Part shown: one piece after another, positions 51,789 to 63,600 of the stretch
Layout: each line of letters opens with the position of its first letter
How positions within the stretch are numbered: the stretch's first letter is position 1
Assembly: GCA_030762175.1 (NCBI GenBank)
Contig: CM060838.1
Location: 18,459,501-18,523,500 of the forward strand
Length of the DNA: 64,000 bases
Source of the DNA: Metallyticus violacea
Lineage: Eukaryota > Arthropoda > Insecta > Mantodea > Metallyticidae
Direction of reading: 5' to 3'
Notes under the pieces: model-generated
Database searches by the model: none
Told to the model about the DNA's origin: nothing
What the model saw: the letters and a program-made list of their open reading frames with translations, nothing else
Position numbers and translations under genes: made by a program

Positions 51789-52347
51789 CTGTAACAAATA
51801 AAATGCTTCAGTTTTCTGTACAAATGAATTGAATCATGGGATTTAACAGGGTCTGAGTTGAAGATTGGTTTAATCTGTATGGTATTTTCTAACAAGGCAT
51901 TGAAATTGTCTATAGCATCACACTGTGATTTGGACAAATTGGAGTTGGGAGAAAAGGAGTAGTTATGAAGTATAAGTTTAAGAATTTGAGGTTAGACTTT
52001 ACAGGATAATAATATTCTGAAATAATGTATGAAATATAACAAATAAGCATTTAGCATCTTTTTATATGGAAGACATTAAAATATTAATAATTTCAAGTAA
52101 ATGTAGCAGAAATAAATAAAATAACCAAATAAATGTGATGTTAAATGGTGATATGAGGGCAAATGTAAAACATTTCATTCTATTATCTTAATGAGAACAG
52201 CAAGTTATATTATACAAAGTTAAAGGAAGTGTTAGACACCAATAAATATCAAAATTGAATAATAACACCTATGAAAGAGCAGTATTTGTGTGAAAAATCT
52301 TGTATAATTATCACTGATATAAATACTTATAAATGAAATATTGTTAC

Positions 52348-52562
52348 CTTTTCCAGTTCAAGGTAGAACCAATGAAGATAGTTCCAATCAGAAAATGCCA
52401 AATTTTTGTAAATGTTGGAGTTTGTTGAGGCTTGTGACCAAAATTTCTGTAATATCTTCGATCTTCATGATGTGGATTTATGCCAACATAGGGAAAAGAC
52501 TTCTGTATACCTAGTCTTACAGGTACTCTCTGTAGTAGTACAATGACCCTTCTGTTCATTGC
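52348..52562 (-). CDS. MICU1: MICU1 exon with start codon, mitochondrial targeting sequence and membrane segment
   Basis: The start codon is at 52559-52557. It lies three bases inside an acceptor (TGTTTCAG then GCAATG), so a 5' noncoding exon must exist upstream. The exon encodes 70 codons plus 2 nt and ends at a GTAACA donor (phase 2). The first 31 residues have several Arg/Lys and no Asp/Glu, as expected for a mitochondrial presequence (MNRRVIVLLQRVPVRLG). Residues about 53-67 (IWHFLIGTIFIGSTL) form a hydrophobic segment followed by NWK. Vertebrate MICU1 has a comparable hydrophobic stretch ending in LWKR at the same place. MICU1 is known to act in the intermembrane space as the calcium gatekeeper of the uniporter MCU. 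Assignment of this exon rests on its position, this organisation and a phase that matches the next exon exactly, because the N-terminus itself is poorly conserved in the family. Confidence 0.82.
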
Positions 52563-53829
52563 CTGAAACAGTCAATATTAATATCTGTATAAGTTAGTAC
52601 TGCAAAATTGATTATAAAATGCCACTGCTATAGTTCATAAATTAAGCTACAACTATACTGCAGTACTAACTACAATATTATGCAGTTAAAGACTGTTGCT
52701 GAAGCTTGGGCACAAATTATCTGTTTATCAATATATTTATTTTTTTTTAGTCTCCAGATTCTGCATTTCATTAACTTGTGGAGCTAATGTTTCATGCAAC
52801 AGATACCCAGCTTCAAGGAAGTGCAACACATTAGCTTTACAAGTTAACCTGATAAGGCCCAGCAATTAGGAAAAAAATATATTAACAATGGCTACAGAAG
52901 TTTGAGAGAACATTTGTTGTCAACTGATATGATTAAGTTTTCCCAGCTGGGATAAGTTGCCTGAATCAAGTTTTTCCACAGTTTCCCCCTTTTTGAGCAG
53001 ATGAACAGATTTCAGCAATTAATTATCTCATTCATTGTTCCAAATACCTATTATAGTTGCCTTCAGATGTTAAATGGATTAAAAAAACTTAAAATATAAT
53101 GAATAGGACGATTGAGAATTTGAAACTTTCCATTTTTATGAATAACATTTTTTTAATCCTTAAATGAATGCAATTGCCATTACACACATAGAGTAAATGT
53201 TGTTCCATAAAAATGTCAACTTACTTAATAAATTTCAAATGTAACAAATCATTTATGTCTGGGACATTGTCAAGATGTTCAAGTACAGCAATTTCATGAA
53301 ACTTTTAGATTCAGATGTCTTGCTCTTCTCAATATCATAACTTCAGTAAGATTTCTTTCTTGTCTTCAAGTATAGAAAATTTGGTTTGAATGAAATAGTT
53401 GTACAACCATGTTCACATGCTTGTAACTAATTTTAAGTAACTGATAAAGAAAACACGTGTTAATTGCAATTTATATTTGGCTAAAAAATCTAAAGGACAT
53501 AATATAAAATATCACATGATACTTCAGAGTTATGGAGACATTTAAGAATGAAATACCAGAGTAATTCTAAAAGCCATTTTCTATTTCATAAAATATGATT
53601 TTTTTTCTTCAAAAAATATTATTTGCACACTGAAACTTCCATTTTGCCTTTACACTTAGTTACCTTCTATGCACAAACATATCCAATACCAAAATATACA
53701 TTTTTCGACACCTTATATGTAAAATGCTCTGAATCTGTTTCGAACTCCACCTGTTCATTTTGGATTTAATTTTATGTGACTTTCAAACCACTAGCCACAG
53801 AATCATTCCTTAAGTTGGATATAAGGTTT

Positions 53830-54500
53830 GGTGGATATGAAGGTGGTAAAAAAGCCTGTCAATTGATTTTTCTCAGTAAACCTTCACTCCTTTGAGAGGA
53901 GTGTGTGAGGACCTCAAAAAGTTTCTGTCAACATCCGTTGTAGTTTTGTGAGGCAGGTGGATATGAAGGGTGGCAAAAAAGCCTGTCAATTGATTTTTCT
54001 CAGGAAACCTTCACTCCTTTGAGAGGAGTGTATGAGGACCTCAAAAAGTTTCTGTCAACAGCCGTTGTAGTTTTGTGAAGCACATAGTTACCTACAGTCC
54101 CAGAATACAGTCACAAATCCTTTCCTGAAGAATGCGCCTGGCTTTTTGCTACATTTCCATAAAAATTTGGGTTAAATTTATCCACTGTGGCTTATAAACT
54201 CATGGCACTCATTTCAAAATGATTTTTCAAAGTTGAAATTGGGCTCACAATAAGATTCTGATGTATAAGCATCCAATTTCATTCTCAGGAGGTGGAAGCC
54301 TATGGATTTTATCAATATTAAGTTCATCAATATTGTGCACTGCAGAATGACATTGTTGGAAGTTGTCATTATTGGCCTTCCACTGCGCTCTTCATCATGC
54401 ACATTTTTACAGCCTTTCATGAATCATGTATGCCACTGTCAGGCCATACTGGCTATTTACAGCAGTTTTGTTTTTTTGTTGTCAAAAGCACACCCAATTC
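53830..54500 (-). mobile_element. Mariner-like transposon, highly degraded
   Basis: The minus strand has NVHDEERSGRPIMTTSNN (typical EDE.RSGRP region before the second helix-turn-helix) near 54.40 kb, then VTVFWDCR near 54.11 kb (the core between the first and second catalytic Asp). Everything else is lost. It carries a 126-bp tandem duplication at its low-coordinate end. Confidence 0.6.
53831..54082. repeat. 126-bp tandem duplication
   Basis: GTGGATATGAAGG(T/G)... at 53831 repeats at 53957 with a handful of differences (GTGTGTGAGG against GTGTATGAGG; CATCCGTTG against CAGCCGTTG). Confidence 0.93.
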
Positions 54501-57318
54501 AGTGATACAGAGGTATCACTGAAAAAATCAAACATGCTTCAATGATACCTCTGTGGTGTTTAGTTAATTGCTGCCCAGTCTGTACAGATGCATGAAACTA
54601 CTTGAAGCTAACAACTTAACCATAAACAAAAAATGCCAATCCATTGACGTAATTGGTGCAGATTGTTTTTCAGAGATTAAAAATAAGAACTTAGTTTTTG
54701 GATACATTGTATTATATTCTTTTGAAAGTTCTCCATTTCATTCTTCAGCTCTACTCATGTCCACTGCTTGTTGAAATCAACATTTTTATCATTCGTGAAA
54801 GCAGTCAGATGATCTTATTCTAGTTTAAAGCTCTACTACAACTTCCAGTCCCAGCTCAGCCATACATTTAAAAAACATCAGCAAAATGTAAATCCTTTAC
54901 CAATCAAAACTTAAGTTTCAAAATGCTGATTGATTAAATGAAAAACATTTATTTATTTTTGGGATTGTACAGTTATGATGATCATAGATTAATAACAGAA
55001 ATAATTTAGAAAGTACCAACATTCTGTATAAGCACATGAGGGATTTTGAAACTTGAGTTATTAATTTTGAGTCAAGGTATACTTTCCTAGAAAGGAAAAA
55101 CTTTTACAAATTAAATCACTCCAGAGATGTATCAAGAAATTACAAAGAAAGTTGAAAAATTACTGTATCACACAGAATTGACAGAATTAACAACTGATAT
55201 GTGTACTTAATTCTCATCTGATGATTATCTCAGTTTGATAGTTCACTTCTTGCATAAAACCCAGTGAATATCACAATTTTAAAAATATTGCAGATGCACT
55301 TCAAAAGCATTCATCACTGAAAACTACTGAAATATGTAATTTCCCAAAAAGTTGTTTATGCTGAGAGACTAAGATGGTGTACTCCCCCCCAGCAAACTTT
55401 TATTAAACATTTTCATATAAGATTTTGACTCCTCACAATATTCTGATTTGAGCTTAGAGGGTTATGTTAAAAAAACAACATTCAACCAACATAAAGAAGT
55501 ATACAAAATCTGTACATGATAAATAAAAATCAGAACATTTGCTTTCCATCACATTAATTGTTTCATGCCACAAAACACATGCTTCCTTTTATGCTAATGG
55601 ATCATGATGCAAACAACTTTTCTAAATGTATTGAGAGAAACAATGTTAAATTCCAAAATTTGGTTTTGATATTTTTATTTAGTTTTTCCAGATTCCATTC
55701 CTCACAACTAAGGACAGGTTTGGGTCCTTATATTAATTGATTATATAAGACAAATGAACATGCCAAATGGTGCTGCTGGTCCACAGCAGATACAGAAGTG
55801 TGTAACAGCAGAAGTAGAAGGCATAAATAAAGAGGTACTTGAATTTTGAAATTCTGTAAAATGAAGTTTTGTGTAACACCAATTTTCAGGATATGCTGAG
55901 ACATCCTGTAGATAAAACTTTGAACTGTTAGTCATGTAAACTAACATTATCCTGAACCACATTCAACCCCTATGTCTATCTTATTTTGTTATTAATTAAA
56001 GGACTGGATCACCCCAAACCAGCCTAGAGCATGCATACTACCAAGGCCAAGGGAGTATGGGCTATTTTTCATGGTCCACCATGTGCACAAATTTTAGAGA
56101 ATGTTAAGTATATGATGAACTTTTATTGCTGGTAAACAAGATTGTTTCACCATATTAAATACTTTGAACAAAAAAACTAACTTCTTCAGCACTTAAAGAA
56201 ATGAAATGAAGTAGTTCTGTAATTGGAGGAATACATTATCAATATTTATGCCAACAAATTTATATGCATATATATCCTCAAAGAATAAAGTGAGACTAGT
56301 AAACAGAAAAAAATAACACCCATGATGTTACAAAAATACATGGCTTTACTGCATTTGAAAATACCTGACCTTCCCTATGCGAATGGCTGAAGTAACCTCT
56401 AAGATGTGTTTAATAACCAAAAAAGAATGTTTATTAATAATCAAATGTCAGATATCAAATTTTGAAGAAAATGTTTCACAGCTCCAAGATATAATAATTC
56501 CCAGAAGGTCCTATGAGTGAGTAGCTGTAGATCTGATTGTATTAAATAATTTTACAATGATTTCATGATACCACGTTTAATGAACTATATTGTAGAGATT
56601 GTAAAGGAGTCTTAAACAAGCAATTTGAGATAGGGAATCTATAATCTGCCTGTTCAAATTTCAAAGTTAAGGCATTAAATTTCTAAAGGATCAGGATGCC
56701 ACTGACTAATAAAGCTTTCATTTGAAATGAGATCACACAAAAAGGGACAGAAGTTGTGGAGCATGTCACTTTGGCACCAGCAGTATGATACTGGCTTTAA
56801 TAACATGGGATCCTTGTTATAGGGTTTGGGACTTGTCAGGTAGATAGCTCCCTCAAGACTGAGCTACATAACATAAATCAGTTGTCTAATGCCATGTTTT
56901 CATATGATTAATCTAAGATTTTGAAAGTTTTATAGCCTTAAATCTTGAAAACAATGATTATGAGCTATTGAAAATCAAGATTTCCTCATTTACAAAGCAG
57001 TTTTAAAGATATTCCAATGCAAAGTTTTACCCCATTTTGCTTTAACACTGACTTCTCAGTATCTAATTTTACTTCTTTATCATCATAAAACTCCATTAAT
57101 TTTCTTCATGGACCATAAGACTATCTCAAATTGCCAAAGACCCTTCTGCAACTTCTGAAATTATTGTAGTGTACTTCATTAACTCCTGGTATAATGAAAC
57201 ATGTCATTTGTGAATATGACAAGCAGATTCAAAAAATATAGTTTTTGGCAATTACAGCATGAGTAAACATATTCCAACAGTTCATTTAAGAACTTTCGAA
57301 AAATTATAAGAAAATTTT

Positions 57319-57523
57319 AAAAAATTCTGTTGGAACTCACACAGTGAAGCTTGTTAAATGTAAATTCTATCTAATGTCCTCTAACACACTCTTATGCTTC
57401 ACTTATTTTTAAATATGCTGGGACCAGTTTTGAAGAGACATCCTCTCCATCTTCAACCAACTTGACAACAAGTAAAGCATAAGAGTGTGTTAGACGACAG
57501 ATTAGATAGAATTTACATTAATC
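57319..57523. repeat. Palindromic repeat family, copy 3
   Basis: Begins TTGGAACTCACACAGTGAAG like the 25.2-kb copy. The arm AATGTAAATTCTATCTAAT ... AACACACTCTTATGCTT (57357-57400) returns inverted at 57475-57523. The centre holds GGGACCAGTTTTGAAGAGAC. Confidence 0.78.
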
Positions 57524-59023
57524 CAATAGTTTTGGAACAAAATATCAAAAGTACAACTTTACTAGTCTAATGGAGATGAAAAGAGATTTCAAACTGATTT
57601 CACTTCAACTATTATGTGAATTTTTCTTAATTTTTCACAAATGTTTACATCTTTATTTATAATACCTTTTGCTACACAGAGTCTATACAAAGTTAATTTT
57701 GTTAATTTTTTATATGAATTAAGTTGATGTAAAGCACTGTGTTATAATTTAATATCTCAATTTAAAAATGTCACCAAAACAAATTCATGGTGATGTGTTA
57801 AAAGCATAAAGAGGAAATTTGCCCTTATAAAAATATCAGGCTCTAAGCAAGAAAAAGCAGTGAACATTACATTTTTATGTAGGAGATGTACTTCCATATT
57901 CAACTCAATTCATAATTTCATTATGATCCATGATCTATAAGAAATTACCTCTCATCAAGGAGTGGTTGTAAAATTTCTAGTTCATTGCACAAGAAATATA
58001 CTTATATTAAAAAAATAAAATGTAATCCCCATTTAACACAAAGCAGTTTGACATTATCCAGTAGCTATTGCATTTCTCTGCACAAAATTCAGAAGATTTT
58101 TGCATTCTGTGCTTTTTCTTCTCTTTCTGATGAGCATACAGTTCATCCAGAATAACAAACGGACCTCTTTAATAATTCAGCAAAGCACTAGAAAATTTCA
58201 ATATATTAAGTTCTATTCCTGATATACATTCATTGCTTTAGAAACACATTTTGAAGAGCCTTGTGCAGAAATTATTAAATAGTGAACATACTCATTACAA
58301 GCAATTCGAAAGACAAATTCAATCAGCTATTAAGCACTACAGTCATTCTTACTTGCATTACTAATATTGAAAAATTAAACAATTACACTCTGTCAAGAGT
58401 GTGAGTCTTTAAATGCTATTTCCAGAAAATAAATGTATATGGTTTTACCTGTCAGAACAAATTTGAAATTTTTTTTTTGTTGTGTTTCTTATAATCTTTA
58501 CTTATCTACAAGAACACGTAATACCTTTATATGCAAGTAAAATATACTTTATTTTCATTGAGAAACCTCACGTGTGCCCCCCCCCCCTTAAAACTGTGGG
58601 TAAATTTGCGATTAAGCCTCAACAAACTTAATAGGTAACAGAATTTAGTTTAGTTATAACCATTTCTAAAACACATGACATTCAAGTAATTTAGTTTCCA
58701 AATTGGTCAAAGGTAGTTGTTTCCCATCTCTTTCTCACACACATACCAACTCTAGCCCTCGCAAAATTTAAAAATTGCAGATCTATTTAGACGAAATGTA
58801 GACATCAAGAAATTGCAGCATTTGCAGCATATAAGCTTTTGGTTCTATAACGCAGCAGTTCGAACATAAAAGTTATATGAATTCTGCTAAATAAATAGCG
58901 CATTTGGCTGTCGTACAAAGGATACACTGCCCTATAATATGACTGCTATTTCATACTACGTAAGCCTAAAAGGCATTAACTTTATTGAAGCTGCTTTAAT
59001 ATATCATCCCGTTTCCAACTTAC

Positions 59024-59130
59024 GAAAATGAGGCGAGTTGTGAACTATCAGGTTATGGCCACCCGAAGTAAACCACTGGATCCTCCGGTTTCTAGTCCCT
59101 TAAGGCTAGATCTAGGTTATCACGCACGTG
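59024..59130 (-). promoter_or_regulatory. Candidate noncoding first exon or promoter-proximal region of MICU1
   Basis: This stretch is more GC-rich than its surroundings. On the minus strand it ends at a consensus donor (CATTTTC then GTAAGTTGG, donor at 59018-59023). A CACGTG E-box-like core lies near 59123-59128. The start-codon exon at 52562 begins at an acceptor, so an upstream noncoding exon is required, and this is one of two candidates. The transcription start and the 3' limit given are approximate. Confidence 0.35.
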
Positions 59131-59368
59131 TGAATACATGAATTGATTAATTTAAAAGTTTAGCACATAGTAAAGTTTCACCTAAACTCTTATGGGTGAA
59201 TTTTAATACAATTGTAAAAGTTATAGTTTGCTAACCTATACAAGCAGATTACATATGCCACTTTTATTCAAAAAAAGCATTTCTGAAGTTATTTAACAAC
59301 GATCAACTCTACTATGATGCACCAATGTGATTAATATCGTCTAAATATATTATATTGTGTTTACTTAC

Positions 59369-59600
59369 AATGAGTTAAATGAATTTCATTCCCGCATTCA
59401 ACAAAATTCAAGTATTCGTCTTCTGCAATTCGCTTTTTGCTGTTTCAACTGTTTATTGTACAGGGTAGCCAATATTAGAACACAACACTGTTGCCGAGCC
59501 TGAAGCTGGCGTTGCACTGTCATAATTTGTTCATCCAAGACAGACAGCTGTAATGTACCCATTAAATAAATATTATGTACTGCCAGAGATCAAGTTTTAA
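59369..59600 (-). promoter_or_regulatory. Second candidate 5' exon, containing a 54-codon open frame
   Basis: On the minus strand a GTAAGT donor lies at 59363-59368. Upstream of it is an ATG-initiated frame at 59562-59398 of 54 codons (begins MGTLQLSVLDEQIMTVQRQL, Gln- and Arg-rich towards the end, stop 29 nt before the donor). It could be an upstream open frame in an alternative MICU1 leader, the start of an unrelated spliced gene, or a transposon-derived fragment. I do not recognise the peptide. Confidence 0.25.
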
Positions 59601-59815
59601 ACATTGTAATGTTTGACCTTTAAATTATGAAGTATTAATTAATAACAATAACTCATATCTGCAGAGTAAAATAAATACCGTAATATGCCGTAACCCTTCA
59701 AATATGTGAAGCACTGTATGTTCGGCAAAAAAGTATAATATAGCATCACTCCATAGTAAAATCGCAATTAAGAAATTATGTTAGTATTTAGGATATAAAG
59801 GAATATATATATATA

Positions 59816-60960
59816 TTCAAAGTAATCCCCACCAGATAGTATACACTTGTGCCAACGTATTTTCCAATCCTCGAATCACTTTAAAAAATCGTTTTTTGTG
59901 ATCTTGTTCACCCCTCCTTCGATGCCGTGTTTATCTCCTCAATCGTGGCGTAGCGTCGTCCTTCAGTTTTGGGAACAAAAAAAAAAAAAAAAAAAAAAGG
60001 TCACAGGAGGCCAGGTCTGGGGAGTACGGGCTGCGGCATCATAAGTGGTGTGTGTTGTTTTTGCCCAAAAATTCGCGCACAAGCAACGATGTGTGAGCAG
60101 GGGCATTATCATGGTGCAAAAGCCAATTTTTTTTCCTTCCACAAATCCGGGCGTTTCTGGCGGATTGCTTCGCGCAAATTGCGCATAAATTGCAGGTAAT
60201 ATTCCTTATTGACCGTTCTATCCTGGCAAGAACTCATGATGCGCCACGCCCCTGCAATCGAAGAAAACTGTAAGCAAAATCTTCACATTCGACCGAACTT
60301 GGCGCGCTTTTTTCGGTCTTGGCTCGTGTGGCAGCATCCATTGGGATGATTGAGATTTAGTTTCCACATCATAACCATAAACCCCATGATTCGTCACCAG
60401 TTATGACCCTCTGGAGCAAATTTGGGTCGTCGCGGACAGAGTTCAATAGCTCCTTAGCAACGTTAATGCGATGGTGGTTTTGGTCGAAATTGACCAAATC
60501 ATTGGTAAAAATCGAATGGCACGAGCCAATCGATATGTTTAGGTCCTCAGCAACTTCTCTAACGGTGATTCGACGATTGGCCAATACTATTTTCTTCACT
60601 TCTTCAATGTTTTCATCTGTTGTTGACGAGCTCCAGCGTCCGGGACGCTCTTCGTCGTTCACATCTTCTCGACCCTCTGAGAACATTTTGTACCACCGAT
60701 AAACGTTACTTTGGTCCAAGGTAGCTTCACCATATGCCACAGTCAACATTCGGAATGTATCCGCGCACTTAATTTTGTTTTTCACACAAAATTTGATACA
60801 GATTCTTTGTTCCATTTTTTGGAATAGGCAAAAATCGAAAACGAGCCAAAACGCGTTCAAGCAAAATAGCTGGGAACAATTAACTGAACATTCAAAATGG
60901 CCGAGCTTGTCAACATAAGTGAGGGACATGAGTACCAATATCCACAAAACAATCGAAAGT
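59816..60960 (-). mobile_element. Mariner-like transposon with frameshifted transposase
   Basis: The transposase starts at 60815 (MEQRICIKFC...). The first frame includes the helix-turn-helix segments AYGEATLDQSNVYRWYKMFS, DVNDEERPGR, ITVREVAEDLNISIGSCHSI and VITGDESW (first Asp), then a frameshift near 60395 ends it. In other frames come LHHDNAPAH (second Asp, about 60.11 kb) and YSPDLASCD (third, about 60.02 kb). Compared with the family, about 14 residues are missing after SIFTNDL. A run of about 21 A interrupts the sequence at 59978-59998. It is the least decayed transposase here but still inactive. Terminal repeats were not recognised. Confidence 0.85.
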
Positions 60961-61040
60961 CGAATATTGTAGCCCGCGGAAATTCAAAATTCGCACCTAC
61001 ACATTTCTCCTAACAATAATTAGGTCTTGGTTAGAGCACA

Positions 61041-61041
<1 letters not shown>

Positions 61042-61068
<27 letters not shown>
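61042..61068. repeat. Poly-T run
   Basis: About 27 T bases directly beyond the mariner, possibly the poly-A tail of a minus-strand retroposon whose body is not recognisable. Confidence 0.8.
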
Positions 61069-61073
<5 letters not shown>

Positions 61074-61775
61074 TGACAAGACAAATATACCATCTTTAAT
61101 ATAAGGGCACTCTTGCTAGAGAGTATTTGGAACATTACGACAAACCTATAATTTTACATGAAATAAACAAATAATGCACTTATGATTACCAATTTATATT
61201 ATATAAAATTAATAATTGCTGCAATATCAATTATTGGGGAGTGAAGTCAATAAATATTGCTTAAACTTTTGCTCAACGGGTTTTATTTTTAATTATTATC
61301 TTTCAATTATTGATGACTTGTGAAAAATACTTATCCTTTGCTTCCTCGAATACCTTATTAAGTATTTTACAGTACTTTTTATACTGAATTTTGCAAATAT
61401 TGTTATATTGCTTGTTCTGCTTTGAAAATAAAGCTTTATTTTGTTTGTGCATGATATTATAATTCCAGTAGTTAACCATAATTTAGTATTTGATTAAGAT
61501 ATTTTAGTTTTTATTTTATTTGTTTATTTTTGAAAATTTGCCTCAACATGCCATAATACAATGTTTGGGAATATGTTTAATTTATGATCCACTTTGTAAT
61601 AAGAATAGATAGTTCCCCAATTTTCGTTAACAAGATCACGTCTAAAATAATTCAGCATCTGTGCATCATAAGCTGATAATCCATTTAGTACTGGAAATGT
61701 GGATTCCACTTTTAAGTATAAATATATTGTCTACAGTTGTTGCCGAATCATTTTGTATTCTGGTGGGTAGTAATA

Positions 61776-61947
61776 GTTGGTTCATTTAGGGACGTTCTTT
61801 AACATCCCAGGTCATCAGCGTCCCATTCAATTTAGGACGGAAACGGTCAATAAATTTTGCTTAGATGCCTCTTCTCTCAGCCTCGAGGTTCTTTTACGTG
61901 CCGTAAATATACGACATGGGACCTATGGCTATACTTTCCTTCCGAAA
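61776..61947 (-). mobile_element. SINE family 1, partial copy 5
   Basis: Retains the tail and body (GGTCATCAGCGTCCCATTC, then the TACGACATGGGACC segment) but stops at CCTTCCGAA, losing the tRNA-related head. No flanking duplication was found. Confidence 0.75.
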
Positions 61948-61949
61948 TT

Positions 61950-63180
61950 GGAAAATTTAAGTGAAGTTTAAATTGTAACCTTCTAATTTCTAAATTATAA
62001 CACCTAAAATGACGATGTCAACTCGTGCTTTTTTTTTTTTTCGTTGTCACTTAAGATGTTCACATTATAGCCACTACAAACTACGACATTTTTATTGTTT
62101 TTACAAGGAATTAAGAACTTTTTCTAGTTTGTTTATGAAATATCGAAATTATATAACCCTGTAAACAGTCAAAATTACAAATGTACCTGTACAAGTATCT
62201 ATTTTAGCACAGCAGTTTCCAAGTCTTGCTCTCTACAGAAAAAAATGATGTCAATATTATTAAAATTGAGGTTGTATTTAATAAAAATGCTTACACCTCC
62301 GCAGCCGATGGAACGTCTACAACAACTAGAACATAGTGAACAATTAATTAGTTGCCTCAGTTCTACTTAAGCACAGCGGTGTTCCCGTTAGCTTTAATTT
62401 TTTGTCTATGTAAGTGACTTGTGACTGAAACCATCTAGGTAGAAGTTCGCAACTGTTCCATGTTCATCTGGAAAGGTCATTCAATGTATGGGAACGATAT
62501 TCGAAAAAATAATGAAATATTATGTTTTTGAATACTGTTTTGAAGAACGTTGAAAATTTCCAGGACATTCTAAAGTTTTAATAATTCATTACGTAAAATG
62601 TTACTTAATATATTAGTTAAATACAGTTGATTTCGAAGTGTTAGCATTTAAAATTTTTTAGATATCTGATTAGCAATATTTAAACTCCAAAGGAATTGTT
62701 TTCCATTTATTTCAGCTTTCTTTAATCGAAAATTGCAAAATGAAGAAACAAATTTTATATATTTAATGAAGAATTGAGAGGAAACTGAAACGTACAGTTT
62801 AATTTATTCAACTAAAGTACTAGTCAGAACTCAATGTAGTGGCTTTTATTCTTTGGCATTTTCCCAATGCCTTACTAGGAGCTACTGGAAGAGGGCAATT
62901 TTAGTGGTACGCCGTGCTACCTGCAACCCGCCAAACCCATAAACTACATGTGAGTATAAAGCGACAACCATGCCGACAATTTCAGTTTCTTTACTCTTAA
63001 AAGATTTCGGGATGTAATTATTAAATGTTATGTTCGGATATCTGTACAACTTAGTTATTTAATTAATTTATTTATTTTTTAATTTTATCTGTAGCAACCT
63101 TTCGGAATAAATTTTCTTCAAACGACTTTGTTCTTATAGAAGAGACGTAACAAACATTCGCAATATTTGTTTTCGCTTTT
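61950..63180. other. Intergenic sequence upstream of MICU1, nothing recognised
   Basis: AT-rich apart from a GC-richer patch near 62870-62970 (GAGCTACTGGAAGAGGGC ... GCAACCCGCCAAACCC) that I cannot assign. No gene is supported between the MICU1 5' end and position 64000. The 80-codon frame at 63626-63868 has no recognisable family. Confidence 0.4.
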
Positions 63181-63189
63181 CATAAAGTT

Positions 63190-63305
63190 GAGTTCATTTG
63201 TTTTATTTACGGACGCTCTTTAACATCTCTGGCCATTAGCGTCCCATTCAATTCAAGGCATGAAACGGCCGACAAATTTTGCTCAGAGGCCTTTTCTTTC
63301 AGCTT
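63190..63305 (-). mobile_element. SINE family 1, partial copy 6
   Basis: Contains only the tail-side third of the element (ACGCTCTTTAACATCTCTGG through TTTTGCTCAGAGGCC). The head is missing, and another repeat begins directly beside it. Confidence 0.72.
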
Positions 63306-63344
63306 TTCATGAAGTGAAATTATTAAAATAATACCATTCCAAGC

Positions 63345-63425
63345 AAGTTCGTTCATTGGTAAAGTTTTAGGTTCGAATTCGAGAGGTCCCTAGTTCGAAT
63401 TCGTGTTGCCAACCATTCTGTGCAC

Positions 63426-63479
<54 letters not shown>

Positions 63480-63600
63480 ATGGCTTTCCCTGGTCGCTAG
63501 ACGATTTTTAAGATGAGTAATTACCACAAATTTCCCTGTTTCCCATTTCCTCTCATTTCATTTCTCAGGACATAACAAGGGCTATGGGAAAGTCTTAGAT
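63345..63600 (+). mobile_element. Possible third SINE-like repeat with 49-base poly-T
   Basis: Two B-box-like sequences (GGTTCGAATTCG and AGTTCGAATTCG) lie before a run of 49 T at 63427-63475. After the run come CCCATGGCTTTCCCTGG and CCTCTCATTTCATTTCTC, the latter resembling the tail of SINE family 2. With only one copy in the window this is tentative. Confidence 0.35.

Larger units (their letters stand above)
52563..59023 (-). other. MICU1 first intron (inferred) and its contents
   Basis: About 6.5 kb if the first exon is at 59024. It holds a degraded mariner with an internal duplication (53.8-54.5 kb), a palindromic repeat (57.3-57.5 kb), a short poly-C run near 58580, and otherwise AT-rich sequence in which I see no coding signal. 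Confidence 0.45.

Noticed and set aside
60403..60702. 99-codon plus-strand frame
   Set aside because: Antisense shadow of the mariner transposase.
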